9,695 nucleotides of DNA from DASPXY01 sp038227745 (GTDB taxonomy: Bacteria > Planctomycetota > Planctomycetia > Gemmatales > Gemmataceae): positions 1 through 9,695 of the forward strand of contig JBBRPS010000376.1 in NCBI GenBank assembly GCA_038227745.1. The letters run 5' to 3'. The position numbers and the translations under genes are program-made. Of this stretch, positions 1 to 6,967 are shown one piece after another. Below the pieces are notes generated by a model that saw only the letters and a program-made list of their open reading frames with translations, was not told where the DNA came from and ran no database searches. Position 1 is the first letter of the stretch. Each line of letters starts with the position of its first letter.

Positions 1-951
<951 letters not shown>

Positions 952-956
952 GCAAT

Positions 957-962
957 CTCCTT
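957..962 (-). promoter_or_regulatory. Ribosome binding site of clpX
   Basis: AAGGAG on the minus strand sits 5 nt before the ATG at 951 and fixes the clpX start. Confidence 0.85.
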
Positions 963-1145
963 CGTTAACGCATGGCCCGAGCCGCATGAGGTCGGGATCA
1001 AGGTTCCAGGTCAATCGGGTGCGGGGAAACGCCACAGGGAGGCGGACGCCCTGGCGTGGGTGACCTCCTGTCCACCTCGCCCTCGGCCTCCCGCGCGTCT
1101 GTTGAAGTGACGGCTCTCAACAAGTTAAGTGGCTTCCCGTCCCGA

Positions 1146-1174
1146 ATTCTACGATTCGCGAGACAGGCACGCAA
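1146..1174 (-). promoter_or_regulatory. Possible sigma-70-type promoter for clpX
   Basis: On the minus strand TTGCGT and TAGAAT are separated by 17 nt, about 190 nt upstream of the clpX start. The -10 box is good and the -35 matches only in its TTG. This would give clpX its own promoter and a long leader. It is inferred from the sequence alone. Confidence 0.35.
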
Positions 1175-1221
1175 GCAATTTCGTCCCGGGGGACGGGCGC
1201 CGGCCCGCCTTGCTGTGCTAC

Positions 1222-1253
1222 CGCCCCTGCCGCCCTCCCGGCTGGCAGGGGCG
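1222..1253 (-). terminator. Hairpin downstream of the SHOCT-like gene, no U-run
   Basis: Perfect 10-bp inverted repeat CGCCCCTGCC / GGCAGGGGCG with a 12-nt loop, 38 nt past the stop codon at 1292. No T-rich tail follows in the minus direction (GTAGCACAGC). It could stop transcription poorly, or protect the 3' end of the upstream mRNA. Confidence 0.35.
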
Positions 1254-1291
1254 TCACACCCGGGAGGCCCGCGGGAACCCGGCCGCGGCAG

Positions 1292-1642
1292 TCAAGGCGA
1301 CGGGTCGCGCCGTGTGATGGCGTCCGGCGGGCTGTCACGGTCGGGCGGCGGTTGGGGCCGCCGCGGCTCCTCGGGCGCCGCCGGGTCGAGTCGCGCCCGG
1401 ATGCGCTCGAGCTCCTCGTCGCTGAGTTCGCCCTGTTCCTGGAGGGCGCGGAACCGCTCAAGCTCATTTTGGGGGTCGAATCGTTCCGGCGGCGGCCTGC
1501 GGTAGCGGCGCGCGGCCCAGACGATCACCGCCATCCCGGCGACCAGAGCGGCCACGAGGGCCAGAGTGGTCGCGACGAACGCCGGGGTGAGGACGGTGAC
1601 GGCCCAGACCGAGTTGCCGATGAGGCCACGGACGCCCAGCAT
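1292..1642 (-). CDS. Small single-pass membrane protein with SHOCT-like C-terminal motif
   Basis: This 116-residue protein has a short N-terminal segment, one hydrophobic helix at about residues 22-44, a basic stop-transfer patch (RRYRR) and then a charged helical pair at about 59-85 (NELERFRALQEQGELSDEELERI, written here in part). The pattern of leucines, a Gly turn and 'S/T-D/E-EE' is that of the SHOCT short C-terminal domain, found at the ends of many bacterial membrane and stress proteins. A Pro/Asp/Arg-rich tail follows. The topology predicts a cytoplasmic SHOCT tail. Only a weak G-rich stretch precedes the ATG, so the start is moderately sure. It lies upstream of clpX on the same strand, but 340 nt separate them, so co-transcription is uncertain. 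Function is unknown; SHOCT motifs are generally thought to mediate oligomerisation or protein contact. Confidence 0.75.
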   Translation of the reverse strand: MLGVRGLIGNSVWAVTVLTPAFVATTLALVAALVAGMAVIVWAARRYRRPPPERFDPQNELERFRALQEQGELSDEELERIRARLDPAAPEEPRRPQPPPDRDSPPDAITRRDPSP

Positions 1643-1740
1643 CGTTGCCCCAACCGAACGACGAGCGGAAACGAGTCCTTCGGGACTTGCCCGGCGAGGC
1701 TGCCTCCGCTCTCACCGGGAGGACCGCCTCGCTCGTGATC

Positions 1741-1751
1741 TATTATATCGC
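1741..1751 (-). promoter_or_regulatory. Candidate -10 region upstream of the SHOCT-like gene
   Basis: The minus strand reads GCGATATAATA, containing a perfect TATAAT about 100 nt before the ATG at 1642. No good -35 box lies 16-18 nt further upstream, so the call rests on the -10 alone. The same 11-mer recurs at 9616-9626, upstream of another minus-strand gene. Confidence 0.3.
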
Positions 1752-1927
1752 TCGGGAGCGCACCGGGATGAAAAAGTGCCGCGGCGGTGCCGCTGTGGCT
1801 GGCAAGAGCGTCCGTACAGGGTGCATAACGAAACTAGTTAACCTGCGTGGAGTCATTGCCCGCCCACGCGACACCGATAGGCTATCCCCGGAACGAGGAC
1901 ACCACTCTCCCACGAGCCGGCCGACTG

Positions 1928-2482
1928 ATGACACGTATTTTCACCAGCCTCGCGGCGCTGCTGATGCTCGCCCTGCTGACCACGTTCGGCATCGGCCTGT
2001 ACAGCATGTCGCTGGAAGTGTCCGTTTCCAAGAACGAGGTCTACCTGGTCCACTTCACGCTCGGCCTGTTCACGGCGCTCGGGGCGCTGCTGGTCCACTG
2101 CATCATCTTCACCTATTTCCTCGGCACCGGACGCTGGGTGAAGGAGGTGGGCCTGGCGTATGAGCTGCCCGACGTGCCGTACCCGAAGCTCACACGCGAG
2201 CTGAAGCGCAAGGCGTTCCCGCCGGCGCTGTTCTCCATGCTCATCACCATTGCGACGGCCGCCGCGGGCGCTGGGCGGCAACTGCAACTCTGGCACTGGG
2301 GCATCCACCTGACGTTGGCGGTCGCGACCCTGCTGATCAACCTCTGGGCGTTCCGCGTCGAGTACCGTTGCCTGAGCAGCAACGCCGAGGTGATCGCCGG
2401 AGTGCTGGTCGAGGTGGAGCGGTTGCGGGCCGAGCGCGGCCTGCCGCCCAGCGCCGAGGATTTGCAGGCCCAGGGCGGCTGA
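1928..2482 (+). CDS. Four-helix integral membrane protein of unknown function
   Basis: The 184-residue product has four hydrophobic segments at about residues 4-26, 38-65, 98-116 and 123-144. A loop at about 66-97 is rich in charged and proline residues (GTGRWVKE, ELPDVPYPKLTRELKRK), and a soluble, charged C-terminal tail runs from about 145. Histidines fall inside or at the edges of helices (H42, H57, H123, H127), which could hint at haem or metal binding, but that is inference. I chose the ATG at 1928 because it begins directly with the first helix. The frame remains open back to a GTG at 1847, but the extra 27 residues are polar and uncharacteristic, and neither start has a clear Shine-Dalgarno site. 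It resembles uncharacterised planctomycete membrane proteins as far as I recall. It is convergent with the next gene and shares a hairpin with it. Confidence 0.75.
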   Translation: MTRIFTSLAALLMLALLTTFGIGLYSMSLEVSVSKNEVYLVHFTLGLFTALGALLVHCIIFTYFLGTGRWVKEVGLAYELPDVPYPKLTRELKRKAFPPALFSMLITIATAAAGAGRQLQLWHWGIHLTLAVATLLINLWAFRVEYRCLSSNAEVIAGVLVEVERLRAERGLPPSAEDLQAQGG

Positions 2483-2498
2483 CGGCGCCGCGGGCGCG

Positions 2499-2541
2499 AA
2501 AAAGAAGTCGGGGCGCCGGCACGAGTGTGCGCCGGCGCCCC
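2499..2541 (-). terminator. Intrinsic terminator of the TIGR03000 protein gene
   Basis: Perfect 11-bp stem GGGGCGCCGGC (2510-2520) / GCCGGCGCCCC (2531-2541) with a 10-nt loop. In the minus direction the stem is followed by GACTTCTTTTT, a proper T-rich tail at 2499-2506. It lies 33 nt after the stop at 2574. On the plus strand no T-run follows, so for the convergent membrane protein gene it is at best a weak stop. Confidence 0.75.
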
Positions 2542-2573
2542 GGGGAATGGACAGGCTTGCGAGGACCGCGAAG

Positions 2574-3161
2574 TTAACGGGAAGCCACTGTGGTGGCCGG
2601 GATCTCCAGGTTGACCTGAGTGTACTCGCCAGCGCGAACACGGACCTGCTGGGTCACGTGCTGCGTCTGGCCGTCGCGGACGACCTCAGCCCGCAGCGTA
2701 TAGTGGTAGTCCCGCCCGCTCTGCAGCGGCGGGGTGGTGAACACGCGCCGACCAGACGTGGACTCGGTCTGCTGGCCGTCCACCAGCAGCCGGGCGTCCT
2801 GGGGCAGCGTCACGACCAGGCCAGCCGGTGCGGCCGTATCGTCCTCGCCGCCCTTGCCCTTGCCCTTCTTGTCCTTACCGCCGTGGCCGCCTTGGCCGCC
2901 ATGACCGACGCCGGGGGCAATGCCGCCCAAGACGGGGACCCCGCAGCCGCCCGGACCACAGACGATTCCCGGGGCGCCGCCGACCACGCCGCAAGTGGCG
3001 CAACCGCCGACGTAGCCGCCACCGCAGCCGCCGCCACCGCAGTGGCTGGCGTGACGGCCGCCGCCGCCACAGCTCCCCTTCCTACCGCGTGCGTCAGAAC
3101 TGTCCGCGAAGAACAGCAGGGCCGCCCCCACGAGCGCCAGGTGCATCAATCGGTGAAGCAT
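2574..3161 (-). CDS. Secreted Gly/Cys-rich protein with C-terminal TIGR03000 (plancto_dom_1) domain
   Basis: The 195-residue product starts with a signal peptide (basic start, hydrophobic core at about 8-19, likely cleavage near SSDA-R at 21-25). A low-complexity region at about 26-105 is dominated by glycine with seven cysteines (31, 41, 46, 54, 57, 68, 73) and several histidines, ending in a Lys/Gly stretch and an acidic patch. Residues from about 113 match the planctomycete TIGR03000 domain: LVVTLPQDARLLVDG, then RVFTTPPL, then YTLRAEVVRDGQ, then VRVRAGE. That domain is known only as a planctomycete family of unknown role, often on secreted proteins with simple-sequence regions. The start at 3161 is preferred over an ATG at 3167, because AGGAGG touches the latter directly but is 6 nt from the former. 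It has its own promoter and terminator, so it is a single-gene unit. A cell-surface or envelope role is inference. Confidence 0.88.
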   Translation of the reverse strand: MLHRLMHLALVGAALLFFADSSDARGRKGSCGGGGRHASHCGGGGCGGGYVGGCATCGVVGGAPGIVCGPGGCGVPVLGGIAPGVGHGGQGGHGGKDKKGKGKGGEDDTAAPAGLVVTLPQDARLLVDGQQTESTSGRRVFTTPPLQSGRDYHYTLRAEVVRDGQTQHVTQQVRVRAGEYTQVNLEIPATTVASR

Positions 3162-3167
3162 TGTCAT

Positions 3168-3173
3168 CCTCCT
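3168..3173 (-). promoter_or_regulatory. Ribosome binding site that decides the start of the TIGR03000 protein
   Basis: AGGAGG on the minus strand directly abuts an ATG at 3167 (zero spacing, not usable) and lies 6 nt before the ATG at 3161, so the second ATG is the likely start. Confidence 0.8.
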
Positions 3174-3236
3174 GCTACGGGCGAAACCAGTGGAACAGCC
3201 TGTCCAGACTTCCTGCCTCTCCTGTAAAGAAAAGCT

Positions 3237-3265
3237 TATCTACATCCCCCAAATTCAAGAGTCAA
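3237..3265 (-). promoter_or_regulatory. Sigma-70-type promoter of the TIGR03000 protein gene
   Basis: On the minus strand TTGACT and TAGATA are separated by exactly 17 nt. The predicted start of transcription, near 3230, gives a leader of roughly 70 nt before the ATG at 3161. This is one of the two best promoter matches in the window. Confidence 0.65.
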
Positions 3266-3279
3266 CCCCTTTCCCCAGT

Positions 3280-3307
3280 TTGCGCAATGTTTCAAGGAAT
3301 CCATAAT
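3280..3307 (+). promoter_or_regulatory. Possible promoter of the FadJ-like gene
   Basis: TTGCGC and CATAAT are separated by 16 nt. The -10 matches consensus at five positions, the -35 at three. It would give a leader of about 260 nt that includes the nested palindrome. Weak call. Confidence 0.3.
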
Positions 3308-3472
3308 TGTCGATGGGTGAAGGAACGGCGGCGCGGGGCGTGGCGGCGGCGGCGGCTCTCTGGTACAACGATCAAGGCCCGCCGCGCCTGCGGCCCGAAC
3401 AGGTCCAGCCCAGCCCGGCGGGCAGCCAGTTCTTCATTCAGCGGAAGAAGGGGTAGGGAGGAGATGACGAAA

Positions 3473-3533
3473 CCCACGGGTTGCCACCCGTGGGCTTGAA
3501 AGGTCCCACAGCCCACGGGTGGCAACCCGTGGG
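3473..3533. repeat. Nested palindromic repeat (REP-like), two inverted copies
   Basis: Two 22-bp hairpin units, each with a 9-bp stem CCCACGGGT / ACCCGTGGG and a 4-nt loop, lie at 3473-3494 (loop TGCC) and 3512-3533 (loop GGCA). They are reverse complements of each other, so the whole also forms a 24-bp perfect inverted repeat (3473-3496 with 3510-3533) around a 13-nt centre. It ends 37 nt before the start codon of the FadJ-like gene. The form resembles REP/BIME elements. I believe similar strings are common in Gemmata-type genomes, but this is from memory. In RNA it could fold before the ribosome site. Confidence 0.8.
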
Positions 3534-3554
3534 CTTGTCCGACTCCCTCCAGAC

Positions 3555-3562
3555 AAAAGGAG
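3555..3562 (+). promoter_or_regulatory. Ribosome binding site of the FadJ-like gene
   Basis: AAAAGGAG, 8 nt before the ATG at 3571. It selects this ATG over the longer open frame that runs upstream through the palindromic repeat. Confidence 0.85.
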
Positions 3563-3570
3563 TTCGCAGC

Positions 3571-5712
3571 ATGCCAGAGAATGCCCTCTCTCTCCGGCTC
3601 GACGTGGAAGGCGGCATCGGCCTGCTCACCCTCGACCAGCCCGGCAGCCGCGCCAACACCCTCGGCCAGGGCGTCCTCGCCGACTTCGAGAAAGTCGTCG
3701 CCGAGGTCGAGGCCCGCCAGGACCTGCAGGGGCTGATCCTGCGCAGCGGCAAGCCCGGCATGTTCATCGCCGGCGCCGACCTGCGCGAGCTGGGCAGCCT
3801 CACCCCCGACCCCGCCGTGACGCGCAAGCTGGTGCAGCGCGGCCTGGACCTGTGCGCGCGGCTGGAGGCGCTGCCCTACCCGACGGCGGTGGTCATCGAT
3901 GGCCCGTGCCTGGGCGGCGGCCTGGAACTGGCCCTCGCGTTCGACTTCCGCCTGGCCGGCGCCAGCCCGAAGACCGAGATCGGCCTGCCCGAGGTCAAGA
4001 TCGGGCTGATCCCCGGCTGGGGCGGCACGCAGCGCCTGTCGCGCCTCATCGGCCCCGCGCTGGCCGCCGAACTCATCTGCGCCGGCGAGACGGTCAACGG
4101 CAACCGCGCCCGCGAACTGGGTATCGTCTTCGACGCGGTGCCGAGCGAGCGGCTGGTGGAAGAGGCCCGGCGCGTGCTGGAATGGGCGCGGCAGTCGGGG
4201 ACGTGGCAGGAGGCGCGCAAGCGCAAACGGCAGCCGGTCGGCCTGAGCGAGGAGCAACTGACGTTCACCGTCGCCGTGGCCCGCGGGCAGATCCTGGCGA
4301 AGACGAAGGGACAGCTCCCCGCGCCGCTCGCCGCCCTCGATGCCATCGCCCGCGGCTGCAACCTGCCGCTTCGAGAGGGCCTCGAAGCCGAGACCGACGC
4401 CTTCGTGCCGCTGGCCGGCAGCCCGATCTCGCGCAACCTCATCGCCGTCTTCTTCCTGACGCGGCCGCAGAAGGACAGCGGCGTCGCCGACCCGTCGGTC
4501 AAGCCGCGCAAGGTCGAGCGCGTCGGCGTGATCGGCGCCGGCATCATGGGCGCCGGCATCGCGGGCGCCCACATCCGCCGCGGGCTTCCCACCCTGCTGC
4601 TCGACACCGCCCCGGCGCCGCTGGAGAAGGGCGTGGCCGCCATCGCGAAGGTCATGCAGACGCGCATCGAGATCGGCCGCATGAAGCCCGAGGAGATGCT
4701 GGCCGCCATGACGCGCCTCAACACCACGACGAACCTCGCCCTCCTCGCCGACCGCGACGTCGCGATCGAGGCGGTCGTGGAGAACGAGAAGGTCAAGACA
4801 CAGATCTACCGCGACCTGCAGCCGATCCTGCCGGACAATGCCATCCTGGTGTCGAACACCTCGACCATCTCGATCGCGCGCATGGCGCAGGCGTGGAAGC
4901 GGCCGGAGAACTTCGCGGGCCTGCACTTCTTCAACCCGGTGGACCGCATGCAGCTCGTCGAGGTGATCCGCGGCGAGCGCACCGGCGACGAGACGGTCGC
5001 CACCCTCGTCGCGCTGGCGCGGCAGATCGGCAAGACGCCGCTTGTGGTCCGCGACTGCCCCGGCTTCCTCGTCAACCGCATCCTGTTCCCGTACCTCAAC
5101 GAGTCGCTGGTGCTGCTGGAGGAGGGGGCGGGGCCGCGCGAGATCGACCGGGCGGCGACGGACTTCGGCATGCCGATGGGGCCGATCACGCTGAACGACG
5201 TGGTCGGCCTGGACACGTCGCTGCACGCCGGCAACGTGGTCAACACCGCCTTCGCCGACCGGGCCAAGGCGACGCGCATCCTGCAGGAACTGGTCGGCGC
5301 GGGGCGCCTGGGGCAGAAGTCGGGGGCGGGCTTCTACAGCTACGCGAGAGGGGCGACACGCGGCGCGGATGACCCCGCCCTGGCCGGGTTCCTGGAGCGC
5401 ACCCGCACCGACCGGCGGACGATCGGCAAGGAGGAGATCACGGATCGCTTGTTTCTGCCGATGCTGGTCGAGGCGAGCCGGGTGCTGACCGAAGGCATCG
5501 TGCGCGCGCCGGGCGACGTGGACCTGGGGCTGCTGCTGGGCATCGGCTTCCCGGCGTTCCGCGGCGGCTTGTTGCGCTGGGCGGACAACACCGGGCTGGA
5601 CAAAGTGCTGGAGAAGCTGAAGCGCTACGAGGCACTGGGGCCGCGCTTCCACCCGACGGAGCAGATGCGGCGGCTGGCGGCGGAGGGGAAGGGCTTCTAC
5701 AGCGGCTCGTGA
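3571..5712 (+). CDS. fadJ: Bifunctional enoyl-CoA hydratase / 3-hydroxyacyl-CoA dehydrogenase (FadJ/FadB-type alpha subunit)
   Basis: This enzyme hydrates trans-2-enoyl-CoA and then oxidises (S)-3-hydroxyacyl-CoA with NAD, two successive steps of cytosolic fatty-acid beta-oxidation. The protein has 713 residues, close to E. coli FadJ (714). Residues about 5-190 are the crotonase domain: oxyanion-hole loop CLGGGLE with E119, and the second catalytic acid E141 in GLPEVK. The NAD-binding Rossmann fold starts near 315 with GAGIMG at 322-327. The dehydrogenase pair is H452 in LHFFNP and E464 in VEVIRG. C-terminal 3HCDH domains begin at CPGFLVNR (496-503) and near 625. The usual partner, thiolase FadA/FadI, is not in the window, so it must be elsewhere. 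The 3' end faces the PIN toxin gene with 49 nt between. FadJ rather than FadB is chosen on length only; the distinction is not secure. Function of both active sites looks intact. Confidence 0.95.
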   Translation: MPENALSLRLDVEGGIGLLTLDQPGSRANTLGQGVLADFEKVVAEVEARQDLQGLILRSGKPGMFIAGADLRELGSLTPDPAVTRKLVQRGLDLCARLEALPYPTAVVIDGPCLGGGLELALAFDFRLAGASPKTEIGLPEVKIGLIPGWGGTQRLSRLIGPALAAELICAGETVNGNRARELGIVFDAVPSERLVEEARRVLEWARQSGTWQEARKRKRQPVGLSEEQLTFTVAVARGQILAKTKGQLPAPLAALDAIARGCNLPLREGLEAETDAFVPLAGSPISRNLIAVFFLTRPQKDSGVADPSVKPRKVERVGVIGAGIMGAGIAGAHIRRGLPTLLLDTAPAPLEKGVAAIAKVMQTRIEIGRMKPEEMLAAMTRLNTTTNLALLADRDVAIEAVVENEKVKTQIYRDLQPILPDNAILVSNTSTISIARMAQAWKRPENFAGLHFFNPVDRMQLVEVIRGERTGDETVATLVALARQIGKTPLVVRDCPGFLVNRILFPYLNESLVLLEEGAGPREIDRAATDFGMPMGPITLNDVVGLDTSLHAGNVVNTAFADRAKATRILQELVGAGRLGQKSGAGFYSYARGATRGADDPALAGFLERTRTDRRTIGKEEITDRLFLPMLVEASRVLTEGIVRAPGDVDLGLLLGIGFPAFRGGLLRWADNTGLDKVLEKLKRYEALGPRFHPTEQMRRLAAEGKGFYSGS

Positions 5713-5761
5713 GCCGACGTGGCGCAGCGGACCTATCCCCGCCTCCCGCGGTGCGGATCCG

Positions 5762-6262
5762 TCAAACCGGCGCGTATCGGGTTAGCCCAGGCACGCGGTC
5801 GAAGTCGGCGTCGTTGCTGGCCAAGTCCGTGAGGCCGTGCTGCTGCATCGTGGACACGATCACGGCGTCATTATTCAGCAACCCGGTCTGGCGAATGACA
5901 TCGGCGGCGAGAGAAACCAGCGGCCCGGTTACGTCCAGAATTCGGACACCAATAAGGGATAACTCATCGATGGCCCGGCGGTAGTGGCTCAGCTGCTGAA
6001 CCTCGGCCGGGTGCCTCCTCAAGCGATTGGCAACCCCTTGAGCCGGCCAACCGAAGAGCCGCCTCGCCTCAGTCGCCATAAGGCGATGGACGACCTCTCC
6101 CAGCACCGGCGCGGACGTGTATCCCTTGAGCTCCCGCTTGTCGATTCGGTCGAGCAAGTCCTTGCAAGCCGGCCCGAACCGTACGTGAGCGGTGAAGTAG
6201 TAGAGGAGGACGTTCGCGTCCACGAAAAGGGCGGTCCCACCGACAAGGTCGGCGAAGGTCAT
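5762..6262 (-). CDS. PIN-domain ribonuclease toxin (VapC-like)
   Basis: PIN-domain toxins are Mg-dependent RNases that inhibit translation when not neutralised by the antitoxin. The 166-residue protein keeps the acidic set of the family: D15 in FVDANVLLYYF, E56 in APVLGEVVHR, D122 in LLNNDAVIVS, and D141/D143 in LASNDADFDRV. All four catalytic positions are present, so it is likely active. Its ATG is 8 nt after the stop of antitoxin copy 1, and GAGG overlapping that stop (TGAGGAAACCCATG) serves as ribosome site, which implies translational coupling. It is slightly longer than most VapC proteins (about 130-150). The frame ends 49 nt from the convergent FadJ-like gene. Confidence 0.9.
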   Translation of the reverse strand: MTFADLVGGTALFVDANVLLYYFTAHVRFGPACKDLLDRIDKRELKGYTSAPVLGEVVHRLMATEARRLFGWPAQGVANRLRRHPAEVQQLSHYRRAIDELSLIGVRILDVTGPLVSLAADVIRQTGLLNNDAVIVSTMQQHGLTDLASNDADFDRVPGLTRYAPV

Positions 6263-6270
6263 GGGTTTCC

Positions 6271-6474
6271 TCAGGGTCCTTCCTCCCGGCTCTCGATCAG
6301 GTAATCCAGTTCCTCAACCGGGCCGGTCCACTTGAAGAGCCCGTAAGACTGCTCCGCCCGGCTCGGCCCGATGAAGACCATCAGGCTGACAGTTTCCTGT
6401 TCCGCCAGTGGCAGCGGTTCGGCCGGTTTGAGCACGCCATTCTCGTAGATGGCTTTGATCAAGATCCTTTTCAT
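6271..6474 (-). CDS. AF2212-like antitoxin, copy 1 (toxin-proximal)
   Basis: The 67-residue product starts MKRILIKAIYENGVLKPAEP, the hallmark of the AF2212-like (DUF104, PF01954) antitoxin family that partners PIN toxins. The C-terminal part (GLFKWTGPVEELDYLIES) is probably the toxin-binding segment. I start it at the ATG at 6474 because GGAG lies 5 nt upstream and because the family motif begins there. The frame remains open to 6588, but that would overlap copy 2. The stop codon is 8 nt before the PIN toxin start. It is 52 of 67 residues identical to copy 2. The family antitoxins often bind their own promoter region, but no DNA-binding motif can be pointed to here. Confidence 0.88.
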   Translation of the reverse strand: MKRILIKAIYENGVLKPAEPLPLAEQETVSLMVFIGPSRAEQSYGLFKWTGPVEELDYLIESREEGP

Positions 6475-6514
6475 GACATCTCCGTGGCAAGGCACTTGAA
6501 AGAACATCGTTGAG

Positions 6515-6525
6515 TTGACAGCCCT
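6515..6525 (-). promoter_or_regulatory. Conserved upstream element of antitoxin copy 1
   Basis: AGGGCTGTCAA on the minus strand, 40 nt before the ATG at 6474. The identical 11-mer lies 60 nt before antitoxin copy 2. The two leaders also share CTTGCCnnGGAGnnGnc directly before ATG. It is either a relic of the duplication or a regulatory site. Confidence 0.4.
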
Positions 6526-6544
6526 GCACCTCGCAAGCCTTGCT

Positions 6545-6799
6545 TCAGGTTGGGCGATGAGTCTCCTCGGGGGCCCCGCGCAAGTCATCGCTGGTCCAGA
6601 GGCCTTCCTCAGGGCTATTAATCAGGTAATCCAGGTCTTCAGGAGGGCCGGTCCACTTGAGTAGCCCGGCGGAGCGCTCCGCGAAACTCGGCCCGATGAA
6701 GACCATCACGCTAACGGTTTCCTGTTCGGCCAGCGGCAGCGGCTCGGCCAGTTTGAGCATGCCGTTCTCGTAGGTGGCCTTGACTGAGATCCTTTTCAT
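6545..6799 (-). CDS. AF2212-like antitoxin, copy 2 (promoter-proximal duplicate)
   Basis: The 84-residue product is a paralogue of copy 1 (MKRISVKATYENGMLKLAEP at the start; SAGLLKWTGPPEDLDYLINS near the end), with a 17-residue C-terminal extension (about 68-84, WTSDDLRGAPEE) that copy 1 lacks. The ATG at 6799 has GGAGG 5 nt upstream; the frame runs 8 codons further without support. The family motif 'NGVLKP' is altered to NGMLKL. No toxin gene follows it directly; copy 1 begins 70 nt downstream. It is the first gene of the likely operon copy 2 - copy 1 - PIN toxin. Whether it still binds the toxin, or acts as a decoy or silencer, cannot be told from sequence. Confidence 0.85.
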   Translation of the reverse strand: MKRISVKATYENGMLKLAEPLPLAEQETVSVMVFIGPSFAERSAGLLKWTGPPEDLDYLINSPEEGLWTSDDLRGAPEETHRPT

Positions 6800-6836
6800 G
6801 TCGCCTCCCCGGCAAGAGATCAACGCAACACGCTGA

Positions 6837-6866
6837 AGTTTACCACCCCCGCCGCGCGCTTGACAG
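6837..6866 (-). promoter_or_regulatory. Possible promoter of the antitoxin-toxin operon
   Basis: CTGTCA and TAAACT are separated by 18 nt on the minus strand, each matching consensus at four positions. The -35 is part of the repeated AGGGCTGTCAA element and overlaps, on the opposite strand, the TTGACA of the aldehyde dehydrogenase promoter. Confidence 0.35.
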
Positions 6867-6887
6867 CCCTCTTCGCCACGCTAGATT
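6860..6887 (+). promoter_or_regulatory. Sigma-70-type promoter of the aldehyde dehydrogenase gene
   Basis: Perfect TTGACA and TAGATT with a 16-nt spacer. A second -10-like box TACAAT lies at 6896-6901 but lacks a matching -35. The TTGACA is the reverse complement of part of the antitoxin upstream element, so the two divergent transcription units share the site. Confidence 0.6.
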
Positions 6888-6954
6888 GACCCCGCTACAA
6901 TGACCGATACACGCGCCCCGACCCGTGCCGGAACCGCGTGCCGTCCCCGTCCCT

Positions 6955-6962
6955 AAAGGAGG
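6955..6962 (+). promoter_or_regulatory. Ribosome binding site of the aldehyde dehydrogenase gene
   Basis: AAAGGAGG, 5 nt before the ATG at 6968. It favours this ATG over an in-frame upstream start at 6938. Confidence 0.88.
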
Positions 6963-6967
6963 CTCCC

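Larger units (their letters stand above)
952..1291. other. Gene-free stretch between the SHOCT-like gene and clpX
   Basis: No convincing reading frame is present in these 340 bases. The stretch holds the clpX ribosome site, a possible clpX promoter near 1146-1174 and an inverted repeat at 1222-1253 just past the upstream gene. Several open frames cross it on both strands, but none starts with a good ribosome site or resembles a known protein. Confidence 0.6.
3162..3570. other. Divergent intergenic region before the FadJ-like gene
   Basis: About 400 bases hold no gene I can support. They contain the TIGR03000 promoter and ribosome site on the minus strand, a possible plus-strand promoter at 3280-3307, a short (GGC) repeat near 3340-3360, the nested palindrome at 3473-3533 and the ribosome site of the FadJ-like gene. 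The part from about 3308 to 3470 shows nothing recognisable. Confidence 0.6.

Noticed and set aside
1847..1927. GTG start 27 codons upstream of the four-helix protein
   Set aside because: The added residues are polar and Pro-rich in front of a membrane helix, and there is no ribosome site.
3308..3470. Possible small gene between the TIGR03000 and FadJ-like genes
   Set aside because: Short frames exist on both strands, but none has a ribosome site, third-position bias or recognisable product. The region includes a simple GGC repeat.
3292..5652. Very long open frame (786 codons) on the minus strand opposite the FadJ-like gene
   Set aside because: It is antisense to a gene with intact catalytic motifs. 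Its translation is rich in Arg, Gln, Asp and Ala with no domain, as expected from a GC-rich complementary frame.
6475..6588. 38-codon upstream extension of antitoxin copy 1
   Set aside because: It would overlap the end of copy 2, is unlike the family, and the ATG at 6474 has a GGAG site and begins the conserved motif.
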